Source: Bdellovibrio sp. (GTDB lineage Bacteria > Bdellovibrionota > Bdellovibrionia > Bdellovibrionales > Bdellovibrionaceae). Taken from it: DNA of 32,509 nucleotides. Numbering within the stretch: position 1 is the first letter of the stretch; each line of letters starts with the position of its first letter. Positions 30,365-32,509 of this stretch are shown here, piece by piece. The stretch lies in NCBI GenBank assembly GCA_017745015.1, contig JAGIAF010000004.1, positions 1-32,509 on the forward strand, read 5' to 3'. A program made the translations under genes and the position numbers. Under the pieces are notes generated by a model that saw only the letters and a program-made list of their open reading frames with translations, was not told where the DNA came from and made no database searches.

Positions 30365-30892
30365 ATGATCATTTCAACATCGAGATTCGGCCAAGTTGAG
30401 CTGAAGCAAGAAGATGTTCTGACTTTTCCAGAAGGCCTTTTGGGCTTTGCGGATTTGAGAAAGTTCGTTCTTCTCGATGACCCATCTGATGAGATCTTCG
30501 CATGGTTGCAAAGCTGTGAAGCCGCGCAAATCGCGTTCCCTGTTCTTGAGCCAGAATTATTTTCTGCGACTTACAAAGCGAACCTGACTAAAGGTGACAT
30601 GGAAGCTTTGAAACTGACTTCTCAAGACAAAGCTCGTTACTTCTCTATCGTGACTATTCCAGATGATCCGACGCAAATGACTGCGAACTTGAAAGCTCCG
30701 ATTGTTATTAACGTTGCGGAGAAAACCGCTCGTCAGTGCGTTTTGCAAGACAACAACTTGGCAATTCGCGAACCGATCTTCACCAAGCTTCAACAACGTG
30801 TTGTGCAAAACCCAGCAGTGGCGATCAAAAATCAATCCACTGGTATCGACGTTGCGACGAAGTTGCACGTTGTCCGTGACGCTGAACTGTAA
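30365..30892 (+). CDS. fliW: Flagellar assembly factor FliW
   Basis: A 175-residue cytoplasmic protein that binds CsrA and, in the known systems, switches to flagellin when flagellin builds up in the cytoplasm, linking flagellin translation to assembly. The FliW signature is clear: TSRFGQVELKQEDVLTFPEGLLGF, then FAWLQSCEAAQIAFPVLEP and LKAPIVINVAEKTARQCVL. A C-terminal extension of about 35 residues (REPIFTKLQQRVVQNPAVAIKNQS...) goes beyond the compact family length of about 130-150. GGGGGAG precedes the ATG. A terminator follows, ending the flagellar cluster. Confidence 0.95.
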   Translation: MIISTSRFGQVELKQEDVLTFPEGLLGFADLRKFVLLDDPSDEIFAWLQSCEAAQIAFPVLEPELFSATYKANLTKGDMEALKLTSQDKARYFSIVTIPDDPTQMTANLKAPIVINVAEKTARQCVLQDNNLAIREPIFTKLQQRVVQNPAVAIKNQSTGIDVATKLHVVRDAEL

Positions 30893-30917
30893 TCATTAAG
30901 AACAAAAGATTTTTATT

Positions 30918-30947
30918 AGGCTTCGGTCCAAGACCGAGGCCTTTTTT
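30918..30947 (+). terminator. Rho-independent terminator after fliW
   Basis: AGGCTTCGGTC (30918-30928) pairs with GACCGAGGCCT (30932-30942) with one G-T wobble and a CAA loop, followed by T6. It closes the csrA-fliW end of the cluster. Confidence 0.92.
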
Positions 30948-31005
30948 ATTTTTGGGGATTTTTAAAAAGACTTTTCTCTCATTCGAACCATGGTAGGCTA
31001 TTTCC

Positions 31006-31953
31006 ATGAAAAGATGTGGGCTTACACTGTTGATTTGCAGTTCTTTGCAGCTTCTGATTGTGCCGGCGATTGCTGCGGCACCGGTGCCACATGTTTCTGT
31101 TTTTAGCGAAGTGCAAACTTGGGGCTCTGTTTTAAGTGTTGTTACGGCGGCAACTGGCAGCGACAAGTTTGAAAAAGGTGCTCGCGATATTTTCAAGAAA
31201 TTCAAAACAGATCTGAATCAACCCTTCGTAAAAGTGGATTCCGATGGGAGCAAGGTGCACTTGGATGGTGTCGAGCAGCCGTTGATCTTGGGCGCAACAC
31301 CCTATGAGTTCACCTATCAAGGTGTGAACTTCATTTACAATCCAAAGCGCAGCGTGAAGCACAACTTTGAAGAGATGGTAAAAAACTGGGGCGGGGGAGT
31401 TGAATCCCGTGGTCTTGCAAATGTCGCTGAAGACTCTGTATTTCCAAAACTTTTCACTTACGTTGGGATGTCCGCTGCTTTAGCTGATTCAGGTGTTCCA
31501 GTGGGTGGCTATTTTGGATTCAAATGGTTCAAAGCATCTCCTGAGCCCATCAAACTGGAATGTTTGCCAGGCAAGATCAGTCAAATCAAAGGCAAAGATC
31601 GTCTTGTGATCGAGACATTGCCTACGGGCCAACAGGTTTTCTTTAGTGAAGAAGGCGGGCAAAAAGGCATTCAAGGTGAACTTGAAAAGATCACTTTGCG
31701 TGGTAAAGAAAGTTACGCCATCACCAATGGTAACGAAACTGTGAATGAACTTCGCATTGCCGATGCGATGGAGTTGAATAAGAAACTCATGGCAATGAAA
31801 ACGATGTGTGCAAATCCGGAAGAAGTTGAGCAATTCAACTCGTCTTCACGTCGCATTCAAGAAGCGATCAACTCTGGGAAAATCAAAGTAGCTGCGGACC
31901 ATCACGCAGCCCCTTCAGTAAAAGATCCCGACTCTGTTAGCGGTGTTCGCTAG
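31006..31953 (+). CDS. Secreted protein of unknown function
   Basis: A 315-residue protein with a signal peptide (LLICSSLQLLIVPAIAAA) and no membrane segment afterwards. The mature part begins with a helical region (GSVLSVVTAATGSDKFEKGARDIFKKF) and has a beta-rich middle (YEFTYQGVNFIYNPKR; KDRLVIETLPTGQQVFFSEEGGQ). It ends in a polar tail (DHHAAPSVKDPDSVSG). Two cysteines in the mature part (LECLPG; KTMCANPEE) could form a disulfide. I recognise no family. It forms its own unit after the fliW terminator. Confidence 0.82.
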   Translation: MKRCGLTLLICSSLQLLIVPAIAAAPVPHVSVFSEVQTWGSVLSVVTAATGSDKFEKGARDIFKKFKTDLNQPFVKVDSDGSKVHLDGVEQPLILGATPYEFTYQGVNFIYNPKRSVKHNFEEMVKNWGGGVESRGLANVAEDSVFPKLFTYVGMSAALADSGVPVGGYFGFKWFKASPEPIKLECLPGKISQIKGKDRLVIETLPTGQQVFFSEEGGQKGIQGELEKITLRGKESYAITNGNETVNELRIADAMELNKKLMAMKTMCANPEEVEQFNSSSRRIQEAINSGKIKVAADHHAAPSVKDPDSVSGVR

Positions 31954-32035
31954 TACGGACCTCCATTAGTAAATTCGTGATTTTAATCTCGATGCGGTTT
32001 AGTGTGAAAACGCAAACTCTATCGGAGATTAAGTA

Positions 32036-32509
32036 ATGAAGTTTTTGTTAGCAGCAAGTTTGGTTCTGGCAGGTTCTTCCGCAATGGCGGCCAGGGATTT
32101 GACTCAGAGCTCTCCTTCTTTGAAGTGGCATTCAATTTCTAACGATGCCGTTCGAGTGATTTATCCTGAGCAAATGAAACCCGAGTCGATTTATATCGCC
32201 AACTTGGTGGAGCACTACTCTCATGTGGTGGGCCAAACTTACGGCATTCAAAAACCATTGCAGTTTGATTTGATCTTGCGTCCGGAAGTTGCAGAACCCA
32301 ATGGTTATGTGACTTTGGGACCTCGTCGCAGTGAGTGGTTCTCGTCCTCGACGTTTTTTCCATTGGTGGGTGGCACTGAATGGTATCAAACACTTTCTAT
32401 TCACGAATATCGTCACGTGAATCAATATGACTTCTATAATCGCAAAGCTGCTGAAGTTCTGTATTGGATCATGGGGGATATGGGGCGACAGGTCGCGATC
32501 TTCTTAGCG
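32036..32509 (+). CDS. Secreted HExxH metallopeptidase-like protein, N-terminal part (cut by window end)
   Basis: The ATG at 32036 follows GGAG and opens a frame that runs off the window after 158 codons. It has a signal peptide (MKFLLAASLVLAGSSAMA), then a beta/alpha region, then SIHEYRHVNQYDFYN with an HExxH motif at residues 123-127. The phrase HEYRHVNQYD is like the peptidase-MA type domain seen in secreted proteins whose C-terminal part is a TolB-like beta-propeller; that part would lie outside the window. The partner glutamate expected downstream cannot be checked here. It is likely a periplasmic or surface zinc protease. Confidence 0.8.
   Translation, partial: MKFLLAASLVLAGSSAMAARDLTQSSPSLKWHSISNDAVRVIYPEQMKPESIYIANLVEHYSHVVGQTYGIQKPLQFDLILRPEVAEPNGYVTLGPRRSEWFSSSTFFPLVGGTEWYQTLSIHEYRHVNQYDFYNRKAAEVLYWIMGDMGRQVAIFLA

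Overview
The window looks like chromosome of a Bdellovibrio-type predatory bacterium (Bdellovibrionota). This is inferred from the kinds of genes present: a TIGR02147-family regulator, a flagellar cluster ending in csrA and fliW, and many small secreted or lipid-anchored proteins of unknown function. No rRNA, tRNA, insertion sequence, prophage or CRISPR array was seen. Coding density is high and most intergenic gaps are short.

Layout. 1-2.8 kb: the 3' end of an acyl-CoA/acetate-CoA ligase-like gene, a convergent TIGR02147 regulator, a small secreted protein and a KH-domain RNA-binding protein. 3.0-5.3 kb: pgpA, a CinA C-terminal type amidase (pncC) and recA, closed by a structured repeat and a terminator. 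5.4-14.8 kb: mostly unknown envelope or secreted proteins. These include a signal-peptide protein with a nucleotidyltransferase signature, a lysine-rich exported protein, an outer-membrane barrel, a lipoprotein, a secreted HExxH metallopeptidase-like protein with a repetitive C-terminal half, and a cysteine glutathione peroxidase. 14.9-17.9 kb: two tandem paralogous secreted Cys/Gly-rich proteins. 17.9-20.1 kb: aspartate kinase and a lytic transglycosylase.

20.2-30.9 kb is a late flagellar cluster, all on the + strand: flgF, flgG, flgA, flgH, flgI, a flgJ-like gene, flgM, flgN, flgK, flgL, csrA, fliW. It encodes the distal rod, the P- and L-rings, a rod-binding factor, the anti-sigma factor FlgM, the chaperone FlgN, the hook-filament junction proteins and the CsrA/FliW partner-switch pair. 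A sequence with sigma-54 spacing precedes flgF and a close match to a sigma-28 (FliA) promoter precedes csrA. 31-32.5 kb holds two more secreted proteins; the last is cut by the window edge and carries another HExxH motif.

Most interesting signal. The roughly 500-base gap between flgI and flgJ does not look like ordinary coding sequence. It contains a run of small hairpins with GGA in their loops, the architecture of CsrA-binding sponge RNAs (CsrB/RsmY type), followed by a perfect 33-base inverted repeat around a 108-base spacer. A further GGA-loop hairpin sits just upstream of the flgK Shine-Dalgarno, and a second GGA-rich structured stretch lies antisense between csrA and fliW. Together these suggest that CsrA/FliW control of flagella in this lineage uses RNA elements embedded in the flagellar cluster itself. 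This is inference from base pairing read by eye and has not been tested. A second notable signal is a structured repeat found directly after the stop codons of recA and flgF whose outer stem shows compensatory base changes.
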